The notes under the pieces: generated by a model
Database searches by the model: none
What the model saw: the letters and a program-made list of their open reading frames with translations, nothing else
What the model was told of the DNA's origin: nothing
In this document: in pieces, positions 36,401 to 51,400 of the stretch
Position numbering within the stretch: position 1 is the stretch's first letter
How the letters are laid out: each line of letters starts with the position of its first letter
Program-made: the position numbers and the translations under genes
From: Membranipora membranacea
Lineage: Eukaryota > Bryozoa > Gymnolaemata > Cheilostomatida > Membraniporidae
Direction: 5' to 3'
Assembly: GCA_914767715.1 (NCBI GenBank)
Contig: OU612075.1
Coordinates: 21,950,001-22,014,000, forward strand
DNA length: 64,000 bases

Positions 36401-39400
36401 CTTAATTAGTTAGAGTTTATGAATGTTGTAATATTTGTATTCTCACCGTGACTAGTTCAACAGGAAGTGATGTCGCTTCCTCCTGTAGATAGACATAGTA
36501 AGGAGAGTGAAGGAATACAGGAGCATTATCATTCCAGTCAGTAACTGTGATATCTATGGCTATTGTAGATGATCTCGCTATCATTCCTAGATCTTCAGCC
36601 TGTGAAAATAAAAAGACGTACAGAACATTGCAGATGTTAAAGTCAAACAGTAAGTTCATAAAAACTTTGCATTTTTGCAGATGTAATGCCGAGTTGTTTT
36701 TCATGTGTAAAGTAAAACTGGAAGGTTCTAAAAACTTAGCAGATGTAAAGCAAAGGATGAAAACCTGGATTAGAGCAAACGAATAAATAGGTAGTTAATA
36801 TTTTGACAGATTACACAAGTGATAGTAAAATGAGAATAAAAGGGTAGTACCTGAATAGTGAGAGTGTAAGATTTTACTCTCTCATAGTCCAGTCCACGGC
36901 TCACAGAGAGTTTACCTGAGAACTGATCCAGGTGGAAATCTTCATTAGAATCTCCTGCTATGATATAATATCTTATCTCAGAATCAAGACCTACAACACA
37001 CACAAAAATTAAATACAAAACATAAAGAAATTACAGATACGAGATATGTGTATTGGTGCAAGACCCTTTTCCAACCATCAATGATAAATGAACAAATTGT
37101 ATTATTAGTGAAATGGAAACCTAGTGACGTGGCAGAGATCTCCCAATTATGACTTTGTGTGTTTGTTGTGATGAAAATATACAGTTGGTGGAAACCACAC
37201 ATGTGACCTGTAGACTGAGTGTAAACACAGCATACACCCTGCAAAGTGACTGGAGTGTGAGCACACGAGATAGTGCTGGCAATGTAACACTGGCTACAGA
37301 ATTTGAAATATGTGACTCCAAACTGATGAATGAGCTCATATTAACAACTTCACTCGGCATTAAGTTAGGTCATGAAAGCAAAATCCAATTATAACTCTCA
37401 GTTCAAAGGAGGTTCAGAAAACAAAAATATGTTATGATGATGATGATGATGTGTGTGTTTGTATACCTGAGGCGTGGTCTGAAAATAACAAGTAAAGCAA
37501 GTACATAATCACAAGTACAACACAGACTTTAATTCTAAACAACAACAAACCACATGATCGCGGATTCTGTCTAGGAGAAATACATGACAGTCTTGGTACT
37601 CAGCGGTGGTGATGGAAAGGTATTGACTTGATAGTAGCAAATTTCAATATAACAACCATCTAACACTTAGACCACACACAGCAGCTATTACTAATCACTG
37701 TATAATCATGTAAGATAAAGGTTAGTTGCTTCTGATTACTGACTAACAGAAATATACACATGTTGTCTATCAGATATATATGAGAAGTACCTCACCAATC
37801 ACACATAGAACAACATCTATCACGCTACCATACAAACAAGACAAGATCAACAGGAGATGAGGCCCTACCTGTATCAGCATCAGACGCTGTTAGAGTGAGT
37901 AAAACTTCCCCAGCTGTCTGATCCTCTCTCACTTCTATACTCTTCACCTGATCGGCAGCAAACACGGGGCTGTTATCATTAGCATCATCAACAGTAACTG
38001 TGTATAGAGCAGTGCTGGTTAAGCGGGGCGTACCTCTGTCCTCCGCCTTTACTCTCAACTCATATGAAGCCTGAGTTTCCCGGTCTAATCTTCTCAGAAT
38101 CTGTAATAATATCAAAGACTTATCACCTATTGTCTGATACTCTATGATGTGTAATTATTTGTTGGTAAGAGTTTCAATAATAATCATATCAAATATTTAT
38201 TCATATTTATAAGTAATATACTTAGAGAGTTTTAGATAAAACAAACTTACCTTGATCTCTCCAGATGATGAGTTAATACTGAACACTTGATCGTTAGACA
38301 TCAGTGAGTAGACCACCCTAGAGTTTACACCTATGTCCTTGTCCTCAGTCTTAATCAGACCCACCACAGAGCTGACAGGTGCTGATTCGTTGACATTCAG
38401 AGTATGAGGCATTGAAAACTCTGGCTGATTGTCATTCACATCACCAATGGTCACAGTAACCTTCAAAACATGATAGAAAACGTTGAGAATGTCATAAACT
38501 TATTAATTTATTACTATGGAAATCGAAATATTTAGTGGTCATCGACCAATCAAATCACTCAATGAGGCTGCAATCAGCAACATGTTATGTGCTGCACAGG
38601 ATATTCACTAGTCGTTTATTGAATTTCTGAACACAGAGGTAGTTTAGAGAACTACAGATAAGATACATACAGTAGCAGTGCTGCTCAGAGGGTTATGTAG
38701 AGCGAAGTCTTCTGCTTGTACTATGAGCTCATAGGTGGGTACGGTCTCACGATCCAGAGAACTACTAGTGTAGATTGTACCATTAACTGAGTCTATCACA
38801 AACGGCACTTCATTAGTCAGCATAGAGTAATGGACCATCCCATTATTCCCTGAAACATTTATTATATAATATTATATTATATTATAGAAACAATGAATTA
38901 TTTTGATCAAGCATTCATGCAGAGGTGAGAGACCCGTATTAAAACTATGTATGAACCAAAAACATTTGAAACAAAAAATGAGAAATTTTAATTTTTATAA
39001 ATAGATATTTAGATTCATGTTTACCTGCATCATCATCAAAAGCGGAGATGCTGACCACAGGCTCCCCTGGTTGTGCATCTTCTGGGATCTGTGGGCTATA
39101 AGAGGCGGGGCTAAATATGGGCTGATTATCATTCTCATCGATCACATTGATGTAGAGAGGTACGGTGGATTTCTGAGGGGTAGACGGATCCTTATCTGAG
39201 GCCTCCACTTGTATCACATATAACTGAACCTGTCAACAGATACACAAATCATAGTGAGTACAGAAGCTGTAAAGAAGTAAGTAAAGTTCTACTCCCTGAA
39301 ATGGCTATAATAGATACGAGGCTCGCTTTCCAAGCTCGATAAGAGAAGACTGTTATATTTAAAGCAGACGAGTCTGTAAGATAAGAAACACTTCTACTCA

Positions 39401-42400
39401 CATCCTCATAATTGAGAGCTCCATTGAGGCGGACTAGTCCGTTATTCTGATTAATACTGAAGCGATCACTTCCCCAGGAGGGGATAACTCTGTACTGTAC
39501 TTCTCCTCCTACTCCTGTATCTCCATCTATAGCGTTCACTACTCCGACAATCTACAGGATAGATATATAAATATAAACACTGCAGCCTCAGGTACAATAA
39601 TAAAACGCCCAATATCTTGGTTCTTGTAAAAGTCTAACTCTAACAGTTGCTCCTAGGAGAGAGACACATAATACAAACACTTCAGCTTCAGATATCCCAA
39701 TATCTTGTAGGGGTCTTATCGACTATCGATCGCACACCTAGCATTGAGGAATTTCCAAAGGACCAGAAATCTGGATCTACTGTCACTAATCACACCATGT
39801 ATGTTATTATGCAATATCACTCAATAAGTGAGCACATTGTAAAGTCCGGCTAATGTATATTAAATGATTAATTGACTGTGTAACTGATCAAAATATAGTG
39901 AGTTATAAGTATTCACCTCGTTGATAGCGGCCTTCTCAGACACAGAGAATGAGTACTGAGATTTACTGAATACTGGTGACTCATCGTTTACATCAGTTAG
40001 TGTTATTATCAGCTCCGTAGTAGATGTATATGACTGATCACTGGCTTCTATTATCAGACTATACTGGGGAGTCGTCTCTCGGTCTAATACTCGAGTGACC
40101 TTCACCTCACCTATACATGAAACAGAGCAAATGAAACAACTACAATACACTGAAACAAAAGTATCAACGCATCACATGATGACTAATCCCAAGAGAATAA
40201 TTTTCCTTAAAATGTCCAAAATAATGTATTTACTATTGCTTAGACTCGACTGGTGGTAACTATTCATTGCATAGCAATCAAAACCTCCACTGGTAATATG
40301 TGATTATGGGGCTGTAACTATATAAGCCCACCCTGATTGTTGATGGTGAATGGACTTGTATTAGTAGTTAGAGAATATGAGAGCGGCGAGGCCTCATCAG
40401 CGTCTGAGGCTGTGACTGTAGTTACAGTAAAGCCCACTGTAGCAGCTTCTGAGCACTCGGCTGTGTATGTCGAGGCAGAGAACTTAGGAGAGCTGTCATT
40501 TACATCTAATAGAGTTATCTCAGCCTGTCGAAGTATAACAAATTCGATCGTCTATACATGTGATAATACGAGTTGTGTATATTTAGGTTAACAACTTATA
40601 CATCATTGTTATGCATATAATGTGATGTATTGCCATCGATAGTAAAGTAAAACCTACTCTGGGAGAATTTCTTTCATATGATGCTATCAGTTTAAATAAT
40701 ATCATCTGTCAATTCCTTCAGAAGAAGTTAACTAAATATGGGCCGGTTTATACTTACATCTATTTTAGCAGTTCTAGGTAGACTAGAGCTCTTGTCCCGT
40801 ACGTATATCTCTACATTGTATTTGATGAATCCTGTATCTCTATCCAGTCTCATAGCTGTCACAAGCTGTCCCAGTGAACTGGCTGACATCTTAAAGTAAG
40901 CTGGCTGTGCCACTCCATTAGATTTTATGGACGTGACGTAATACTCTACATTTGCTTGGTTTGTAGTAAACTTTAACACATTGTGATTTACACCAACTGT
41001 CTCTAGTATGTTCTTTGTTGTACTAGAGGAGGTCAGCTGTGAATATGAAAGGTTTTATGTGTGAAAAAAGAATGTTAATTGCAGCTAATGTCAGGGGTTT
41101 GTGATAGACTCCTTCAGTGCATGAATCAACACAAATAATCTGTATATAACTTGGAGTTGTTCTCTCCTTAAGCTATTATGTCAATGAGAAGATTACTCTC
41201 ATTTACACAACAATTTATTCAAAATCTATTATCAAGGATTAGAACTATTATATAGAGTATAAACACTAAAAAGATGTTAAATTCAAATTATACTTTTGGT
41301 CATTTCATCTCTTTCCTTTACACACATCAATCTGACAGATCTTGTTCCAGTAGAAGCTAGCTACATACCGTTAGACCTGAGGCTATGGATGACGTAACAA
41401 TGATTTTGATGCTCTGCTCAGCAGTTTTCTGTGGTTGTCCGAGATCTGAGGCTCTGACTGTTATACTATGAGTTACTGGAGATGTAGACACAGAGCGAGT
41501 CAGAGTTATCAGCCCTGTTACAGGGTCTATAGAGAAATGACTTGTCCCGGATCTCAGAGAATACTCCACCTACAAACAGAAACACTACAGGTTATAATGT
41601 CATAAAATTATAGTGAAAATTCCATTGATATGTAAAGATGATCCCAGTCACGATTCCAGCTGCAAGCACCTGCCAGATATTAGTCTGTGTGTGTACATGG
41701 GTAATTTGGTTGGCAGTTATTATGTGATAAATACTGGCATTGTTATGCAATAAGATGATATGACAGGTCGATAAGAAGCCTCAAGCCAGCGCATTATATT
41801 TTTGATTTAAAATGTTGCAAAATATTTAGGCAGGTGAAAATCCTCATAACAATGTTGATTTTTTTCCTCTCTCAAATCGCAAGCTTTACAGACGACATAA
41901 AATACAGTGGAACCTAGATTGACAGCCAGAGACTTGTTCAAATTATTCATAACAATACTAATTTTAATGCCCATGATTTAATCTGCATAATTGAGCTAAC
42001 CCTTTATCCTTATTTACTTACATTTTAAAAGTTTGGTACATGATTAAATTCATCAAAATTCCATCAGTTCATTCATATATTGGTCAGAGCATTCCACCTA
42101 CTGAGGTATGCATATTAGTGTTTCCACCTTCTGTTCATAACATGAGATTCATACCTACTTTCCATTTTCATCATCAATCAGTATTTTGGCTCATCAGTGA
42201 TTATCATTTAATATCTATACTCCATAATAGTCATATTAGTCAAACAATGATTATCACAACGTCAGTGAACAAGTTTTTAGCAGCTGACCAAATAAAAGTG
42301 ATAACAGAAAGAACATTGTTGTCTTGTTCATCCAGATATCCCTTATTCTAAATATCCAGCACCAAACAGATAAAAGTAGGCTACATTATTGTATTTTTGA

Positions 42401-45400
42401 GGGTTTAGACGTCAAAATCTCAACATAAAACTTGATTTCACTTATTTTTATGAAGGGGATGCTCTTTGATCTGATCTCGACAAGTTGAGTAACTTTTTAG
42501 AAGTTATGAGCCTCTGAACTGGCAGGTAGAAGAGCCCTAGAATGTATGTCCTCTTCATGTTTATTGAATTCAGGGAATCTAGATCACTTTTGCGGGCATC
42601 AAAGTTTTAAGTGAACGAATACTGGAAGTTGACTGAAAGTTTAATTTCTTTTAATTTGTTTTCAACTAGCTCGTTGAAATCTATTTATACATATGATGGC
42701 GTAATCTTACTCAAATCTTGAGTGATTTAGTATTAGAGATCTGGAGATCAAGCATGGCGATTATTTCCATATACTGGACTCCACCTGGATATAAGATAAT
42801 CTCTAATACCCACAGCGCAATGTTTTAAATCTTCTGAGAGAAAACTTGGTAAATAGTAAAAATTTGCAAAGTAATAGAAATCGGTACTTTGCGTGAGTCT
42901 AGTGAGAGATTAATCATATGATTCACCGAGGTGACACTTATTAACATAATAAGAGGAAATATGGATGTGAGTGATTAATATCCCTCTCATCTGGGTGGAC
43001 TGCTCATAACCTGATGGAATTCCAAGGACAACCAGACAATGTGAGGTAGTGTATGAAAATGTGTTAGCACTGCGGAACCCACAGGGATATTTGGGTCAGA
43101 TGTTCTTACAGCTGGTCATTAGGAGAGTAAGACCAAGGAGTTAGAGTTGGCTCTAACTCCTTGGGGAGACCCACCTGTCTGTAGTTGGTTATTAGGAGAG
43201 TGAGACCCACCTGTCCGTTCCTGTTAGCGTCCTTATCTCTAGCTCTGACAGTCATCACCTCCGTACCGCTGGCTGAGTTCTCTAGTACAGCACCAGCTGG
43301 CGGTGAGACGAATACAGGAGAGTTATCGTTCACATCGGTCACTGAGATAACGACAGACTTACGAGTGGAGAGTCTCAAGGAGGCTGGTAACGTCTGATCC
43401 TTCGCTTCTACTACAATCTGTACACAAGGAACGAAATGGAGATAAAACTAACATGTTTGGACAAAAAATATTCAAAGATACAGGATGAGTAAAACACCAG
43501 CTTTTTCTGCGGCTATTCTACTATGGCATCAGGGTTTCAGATATTGAACTGCTGACTTTCATGATATGAGTGACATGATGGTGTGTGTAAGACATCTATA
43601 GGGAGTTGAAGCAGCCAAAGGTCGATCAATTATAATTCACTCAAACAAATATCAAAAGTCATCACCAATTATGTCAGTTTTTATCTGACCTGTCATGAAT
43701 GGTCAATTTAAGTTCATTCAAAATCCAACGGTCAGCAGGAAACCCCACGAGGCCACAAAATAATTGATAAGTTCTGTTGTGTCAGAATGATGAGATTCGG
43801 CTCGCTGACATAAATCAATGTGCTGAAGAGAATTAGCTACAGAAGAGCTACAACTGTCTCTCATCATCTGAGCAGTCTGTCAGAGATCGACCATTGATGT
43901 CTTCATTAATCTCTATGCATGTCAGATGAGTGTGGTGTGAGATTCACTAAGACAATGAGATCATTAAACTTCTAATCAAACCGCAAAATTACTAATGTTA
44001 ACTTCGAAATGTCCATCAAAAAACAGTTTTAGTAGTTAATCTGTTGTCATAGGTGACACTTATTTCCTATTGTCTCAGCCAAATGACATTAGGGATAATG
44101 TCTCATACAATTCAAGGTAAGGTATCATACAATCCGAGGTAATGGTATGTCAACATAATCAAAAAACTACTGTCTATGTTTACAATCCTAGCTTACCAAA
44201 ACAATGTTTCCGGTGCCAAATTTTATCATTGGACATCCATAACAAGGTCAAAAGATAAGGAAAAAAACTGACTCCTAAGAGTACATCATATTTATTGTCA
44301 TGTTTATCGGATATGTAGATCTTACTGTGTATTGGTCAGTGATAACATAGTTATCAGGATTCTCTCTGTCTAGTAAAGCTTTAGTGTAGATCTGTCCGTC
44401 TCTGTCTATAAGGAACTTATTAGGAGTCGGCTGGCTTACTATAGAGTAAGTTATTCTACCATTAGATCCACTATCGCTGTCATTAGCTGTCAATCTAACA
44501 ACCTGTAAGTGTATAAGTGGAATATTATACTCTATGTATAAAATGTGTGCAAGAGCTCCTAAAGTGCAATTTATTTTCTAATGATTCTACAGATATCAGG
44601 GTCAGGTGGAGAAATCAGTAATGCCACTCAGGATGGAACAGATGACAAAGCATATTTTCATACCATATCTTGTCCCCTGATCTTATCATTTCTTAGAAAG
44701 TTTTATGTAGATATCAAACGAGGGGATGGTCAATTAAATGAATTAATAGGAGAGAACTAGAACTGACTGGAGTGGAGAGGCTGGCATTCTCTGAGACATA
44801 GCCTGTGGTGACATCATCAGTAAATCTGGGAGCGTTATCATTGACATCTACTACATTAATGCTGACTCTGGTGGTAGAGCTCAGTGACTCGGGTGGGCGG
44901 TTAGACGCCCTTACTGTCAGTGTGTACAGCTGTTTAAACTCATAGTCTAGTGACTTGATTAGTCTAATCTGTCCAGACTCACTCAATATGTCAAAGACAT
45001 CATCCTCGTTACCTACAAAGAACCATAGACATTCAGTTCAAATAATAACACCAATGGCTGTGATATCTTGAGGTTTATGGCGCCATAATGATATATTGTT
45101 TTCATATGTATCTGCAGCAGGCAGAATACATTGCCAGAAATCAATATTCATAATTCTGTCTCTGCCAAAGTTAAAGGGCAACCAGGGTTTCAAACAACTT
45201 CTCATTGATTAATCGTAGATTGCACCTTCTGCACAGGGAAAATGAAAAAAAATCTAATTCGGATGATTATTCAGCCAGAATTCTTGTGAAATATTTCATC
45301 CATCAGGTACTCAAACTCAGCTAAAATAGAATACCACAGAGCAGTTTCCTTTTCCTGTTAATATTTAGCCTGTGCTCTTTCATCATTACAGCAATGTCTT

Positions 45401-48400
45401 GGAACCTCTCCTAAACTGAAGTGTAACCCAGCTTAGAGTCAGCAACTACTTTGAGTTTTGCATCGCGTAATGCACAAAGCTGATGCTGCCTAACACATTG
45501 TTTACTACCCATTAATGCATTGCTGCGAAACCTTGGTTGCCCTTTAAGGTGTCAAACTACAAATAAGCCGCACAAGGAGATCACTCTACACAGTGATGCC
45601 AATCTCACGACGTGTCACATCCTGTTTCCAGTCTAAGATGGATGGTAAGATTTATATTCATGATCCCAGTCTCATATCACTCAGCCGTATACATGACTTA
45701 AGTCTGATTTTTGGAGTCCGAACCAACAATCTTTACTCCAGAAAATATTAGTAAAAGAATTGAGGTAAAACCTTTAGTCCAACTATTAATCTGTTTATTG
45801 TTATGCTAAATATTCTAATATGGCTAAAAACTTCCACACCAACTGGTATTCCTTTCAATCTTACCCTGAGTAATTGAGTACTCGATGATAGCTTACCCTG
45901 AGTGATTGAGTACTCTCAGTCTTACTTACCCTGTGTGATTGAGTACTCGATGATAGCGTTCACTCCCTGGTCAGCGTCGCTTGCCATGACCTGAGTGAGC
46001 ACAGAGTCGAGCTCAGCATCCTCTCTAACATTCACAGAGTAACTTGGCAAGCTGAATACAGGGCTACGGTTATTAGCATCCAGTAATCGTATGTACAGAG
46101 TGGCATTAGAACTGAGGGGCGGGTCACCTACAAATATAACACACGCTTAACTGTATGTGGAAAATACAAGCAGATAGCTCATAAAAATAGTTTTCTTTCT
46201 GTTACTTGATATAGCAGAGATTATAGGCTGACATGTAGAATATTTACCAGAATCTGTAGCTTTGACGATGAACTCATATTCGCTTTGTATATCTCTATCT
46301 AATGATGACATCACAGATAAAGCTCCTGTATTCTCGTCCATAGTGAATTGTCTCCTCTCGTTACCGGATAGTATGGAATACTCGAGCAGACTGTTAATAT
46401 CTGCGTCCGGATCGGTCGCTGTGATCGGGTTTATCTAACGAACAACAGGAAAATTATAAGAACTGAATCCTGCGATCAAGATAGAAATCCCTTCTTTTAC
46501 TCGCAACAAATATGCTATAGAGATTGCGATACAACAGGGTAGTAGAACTTTTTCTGCTTGGTCATATATCATTTCCTATGCAGGAATTAATTTAAATATG
46601 GCACTTAATGACGTTATGTACTCATGACTTTGAGTACCCACCATTTCACCAGGTTGCACATCCTCGGACATTTTGATCTCATAGACTGCCTGACTGAATG
46701 TAGGACTGTTATCATTGACATCTTCTACAATGACCTCGACGCTGGTCTCTGTGTGTCTGCGTGTCAGACCGTTGTCTATGGCCTGGGAGACAGAGAGAAG
46801 TGTACCAATACAAGTATTGATCATAAGAATACAACATGTACAACTGAATAAATAACATCAGCATAATAATGTGCCATACATATCTTGACATTTTGAGAAG
46901 AATTGAAGAACATAGACAACAATAGATGTTGAGTTCAAGTTGTCCATTTGAATACAATGGAAAATAATGTCTGCGCTGGCAGTGACAACTAAAACTGGGT
47001 ACGCAAAGTCTATTATAGTCATACAATAAAGCTAAATATAGTAACCTTTTCAGTGTAACATTTACCTGCACGGTGAGTCTGTAACTTGGGCTATTCTCTC
47101 TGTCAAACATTTGTTTAGATCTGATCTCACCGGTGAATGGGTCTAGCTCAAAGCTATGCTGATTAGATGTAAAAAAGTACATGAGGTCTGAGTTTCTCCC
47201 GGCATCAGCATCTCTCGCGCTCACAGAGCCTAAAATAAATAAAGGTGTCTTTGACTCCCTCAACTCATGACTAACTTAACAAACCGACTGCTCGATTTAC
47301 CGATACATTTAGGCATGCAGGCTGATCAGATAAATAGATGAAATTCAATTCAAATATGCCTCTTCAGAGTCTTCGATAAATTCCAATGAAATTCGAATTT
47401 TGAGTCAGTTGACAATTGAAGGTCATTTTGAGGATAATTCTCTAATTCTCACCTATATAAGTACCGGTCTGTTTCCCCTCCAGCACTCTGAACTTATAGG
47501 AACTCGAGCTAAACTGTGGAGTATTATCGTTATCATCTATGACTTTGACATGCACCAGAGCTGTGGCAGTGCGTCGTAACGGGGTACCGTCATCACGAGC
47601 CTGAACAAGCAGCTGGTATCGATCCTGCAGATATAAATAGGCCTTATATTAGAGATGGGGACACAGTGGTTGGACATGTCCAGTCACCTGCCTTATCGCT
47701 AGATGGATTTGGTCATTTGGGGAGTGAACTGGCAGTTTACAGACCCCTAAATTGGTATTATTGTTACAGAATGGACAGAACCACTTGAAACAAACTATAT
47801 TGAGCAACCGATTACGGAAAATAAATGTGTTTTTGGAGGTAATTAAACTAGATTTGCATACTTTTGAAGTAGCAATATGAGAAAAAAGATATAATGAGAG
47901 AGTTTTGTGTTGAGTGAGTTATGATTACACATACCTTAGTCTCCCTGTCCAGTTTCTGAGCCACATATAGAGATCCATCAGGGAACACACCGAACTCAGG
48001 TCGGCTAATATTAACTCCACTCACTAGAGAGTAGGTTACTCTGCCATTATCGTCTGAAATATGAATACACCACAGGTTAGCACTAATCATAATGTGCTCA
48101 AAACCCCCTACTACCTTTTGAAATCTCTGTCAGCAACTTTGCCAAATTTCCATGTGCAAAAGTTCTAAGGCTTGTTTTATGGTTTTAATTGCCATAAAAC
48201 CGGTTCATAACTTTTCTTTTTCTTTCCATTTGCAACCTTACATTTTATGTAAATTTTAAATTGAATTTGAAGGTAGTGATTGATTGTGGGTGGACATAGT
48301 ACTCTGACTGGCCCACTGAGATCAGTGTAACCACATCCTTATTATGGTGACTCGAGGAGACACGCTCCAAATCTTAGAGTAGCCTGGCTAAATCTCATGG

Positions 48401-51400
48401 CAATGTGTTCTCATTGAGTGCTTTCAACATTGAGATTAAAGATTTTGGCAAAAAATTTAAGACATTAAACTGGTTATTCAAAGTTCACATTCGAGTGCGT
48501 TGTGAGTAATGTAGCAAAACTTTGCAGAAGGTATTTCTGTAACAACAAAGGCTTATTGTTAATAAAAATATCACAGACATAAAAAGAGAAAAGACTAAAG
48601 AACAAAACCTCAGCTAAATATGTGGCCTTTTCATCTCAGAGGAAACATTGAATTCAAAATTAATTGAAGTTTTTGGGTTCCTTTCAATATAAAAGCTTGA
48701 ACTTCAATCCTATCACATTGAAATGACCCAAGTCTGATCTCAATGTTATCTCTAGAATCTGACATTGATGTCACAGGATGAATAGTAGTTTTTGATAGTT
48801 AGTATTTGATAGTTTGTATACACTGTTTTTTACAAGCTTTAGGTCACATTATGATGCTTTGTTTGTATTGTGATCTGCCTTCCTCTCAGTTTAATCATCA
48901 CATCTGTCACGTAGCAGCGTCACACAGCAGCAAGCCAGCCAATCTAGTACTAGTAAAAAATGGCCTCCTACTGATTAAATAATAATTGTATCTAATGAGA
49001 GTCATCAGCCATAAGGCAGCCAATATAAACTCATTTAATATCTCATTAGAAACAATTCTGCTCCTGGCTCTAACTCAAAGCTAAGACTAGTTTTCTCCTT
49101 ACTTAGGTGGAGATAAAAAAACGAAACTTTAGTGGATCAGGATTTCATCTTGCTAATGACAAATTAGTTGGCAATGAAATCTTTGTTGTTGTGTATAGTT
49201 TGTACATCTTCAGTTTGTAGCTGATGTGTTAAATTTGATAACCATCAAAGAGGAGCCAACACACGGGCTATCAGCTTGTGCAATGCCACAGATAAAAAGA
49301 AAGGGCAACCAACATGAAATCTTTGATGGTGGTTTATCAAATTTTAATATAATTCAGTGTAAATTTTACAAATGTTTTTATTGACAAATGTGGGTTCAAT
49401 TATTTGAAAAATCTTCTCAAGTTTCTATTTAGAGAACTTTTTATCATTTATAAGGTACATTAACATTACTACATGGTCCGTGTAATGAGCTAATCCAGGG
49501 TCACTGAGGTGAAGGTGGAAGGGGAAACCATCAGTCTAGCCTCAGTGACAATGGTATTTAGTTTGGGATGGTACTACTTGAATAAAACAGGTTTGATACA
49601 CAAAAGTACATCCAGACCTCCAACCATAGGCATAGACATAGTTTTGTCTATGCCTCCAACCAACAGATCAACAACATCGGATTTTAATCAACCTTTAATC
49701 CGTTTATAAGTAGATGTTGTTAGTGATGCTGAACACAGCTGAGTATGAAGCGAGTAAGATATATCTATCTATGTATCCTACCTATCTCATATATCACACT
49801 GGTCAGTGGGCAATCATGGGATAAAACAACATGATTAAACTCTTATTCAATCTATCTCATCTAACAAAGGCTCCAACAAAATACATCATAAATCAAGAAA
49901 ACTCGAAAACAAAATATTTGTCAAACATTTTACATTTTGTACTCAGAGTTTGTTTGAAATGACTCTGATTTCTGAAGATGATAAAAATAGAATTTGCTGA
50001 TTAGCAGCTGGGGCTGCTGCACTAGGTGTAACTGAGATAATGGTTACCTGGTCACAGAGTTAAGAAATATCAGGTATTCAGGTACAGGAGACATGATGAG
50101 AACTGACAATGACCTTGTAGGAGTGATTCATGTTGATAACGAATTTGTATCTTGCCAAAAATTAAAACTATTTGATATAAAATGTAAACCTGAAGGTCTT
50201 TTTTAAAAGTTGTTTTTCGGCAACCCTTGATAGAAAGTATCTAAATACCACCTAAACAGAGCATTACCATAACAATAATATATAAGTGTTAGTGTAAGTC
50301 GGACACCACAGGTAGGTGGATAAATATCCGATCTGATGGTGGGAAGAGATAAATCTCACGACTATAAATAAACTTTCTCACGCTATTTTAAGATTGTGTC
50401 ATTGTTTTGTGTTTGTGGAACAAACCGCTCTATGGTAAAACTGATGAGTGTGGCTAAACTGATCATCTAAACACATGTTACTGACAGCTACTGCTTCTGT
50501 GTGAAGGGGGCAGAGGTTAGAATAATTAGTCTAATTTCACAAAATTTTAATTGAATAAAAACCAGATGTCAAAAAGTGGTAAGTTGCTTACATCATTCCT
50601 TCAAAAACTGTTGTAACGCTTGTTGATGATAAGAAAAGAAAGCCTTTGTCTCCCAGCTCACCGATTGACAGATTTTGACTAGCTTTATGAACTCAAATAA
50701 ATCATCAAAAAGGCAGGAAACGAATTTGTCTAGAAATGATTAATAAGATAACATACCGAGATCTTCGTCTGTAGCAGTGACTTGTAGGAATCGACTGTTG
50801 AGTAGATCGCTCTCACTCACAGCTACATGATACTCTAACTCCTCAAACACAGGAGAGTGATCGTTCACATCGGAGGCTTGTACAATTACTCGAGCAGAGG
50901 CCGATCTAAAATAGGGAGGAGAGTCAGGATTACAAACATAAGAGGCTAACCTGTCATAGAGCAGATTACCAAGGGGCGACATGAGCCTGACTTCTGTCCC
51001 AGGACAGGGAGGAGAGAGCCTCAAGTAGAACCTCAAATAAGTCATATACTATCTGGCTGACCTATCTTTTAATTTACTTAGTTTTCTTTTATTTTGTATT
51101 TTGCACGGTTTCTTTGTGGTAGAGGACAGAAAAACAAACATACAGAACAAATAAGATATAGGATGTAAGTAAAGAGAAGGGATAGGTCAATGCTCTAGAG
51201 TATTTTCATTAGTATTGCTATATTACCAGAATCATAACTTCAATAATAAACATGATTCTTTTTTGGCAACCTTGTTGTAAGTTTTTGGTTAATGTTCGTA
51301 ATTCCAACCTCTCAGTAACCAGCAAACATCAATAATTATTTATCTGTGTACGTAATTGGCTGTGGATAAGACAAATGGTCAAGTCAATATTGTGCCCAAT

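Noticed and set aside
42040-42351. Plus-strand 103-residue open frame inside a FAT4 intron
   Set aside because: Low-information composition, no domain, no splice context; chance frame.
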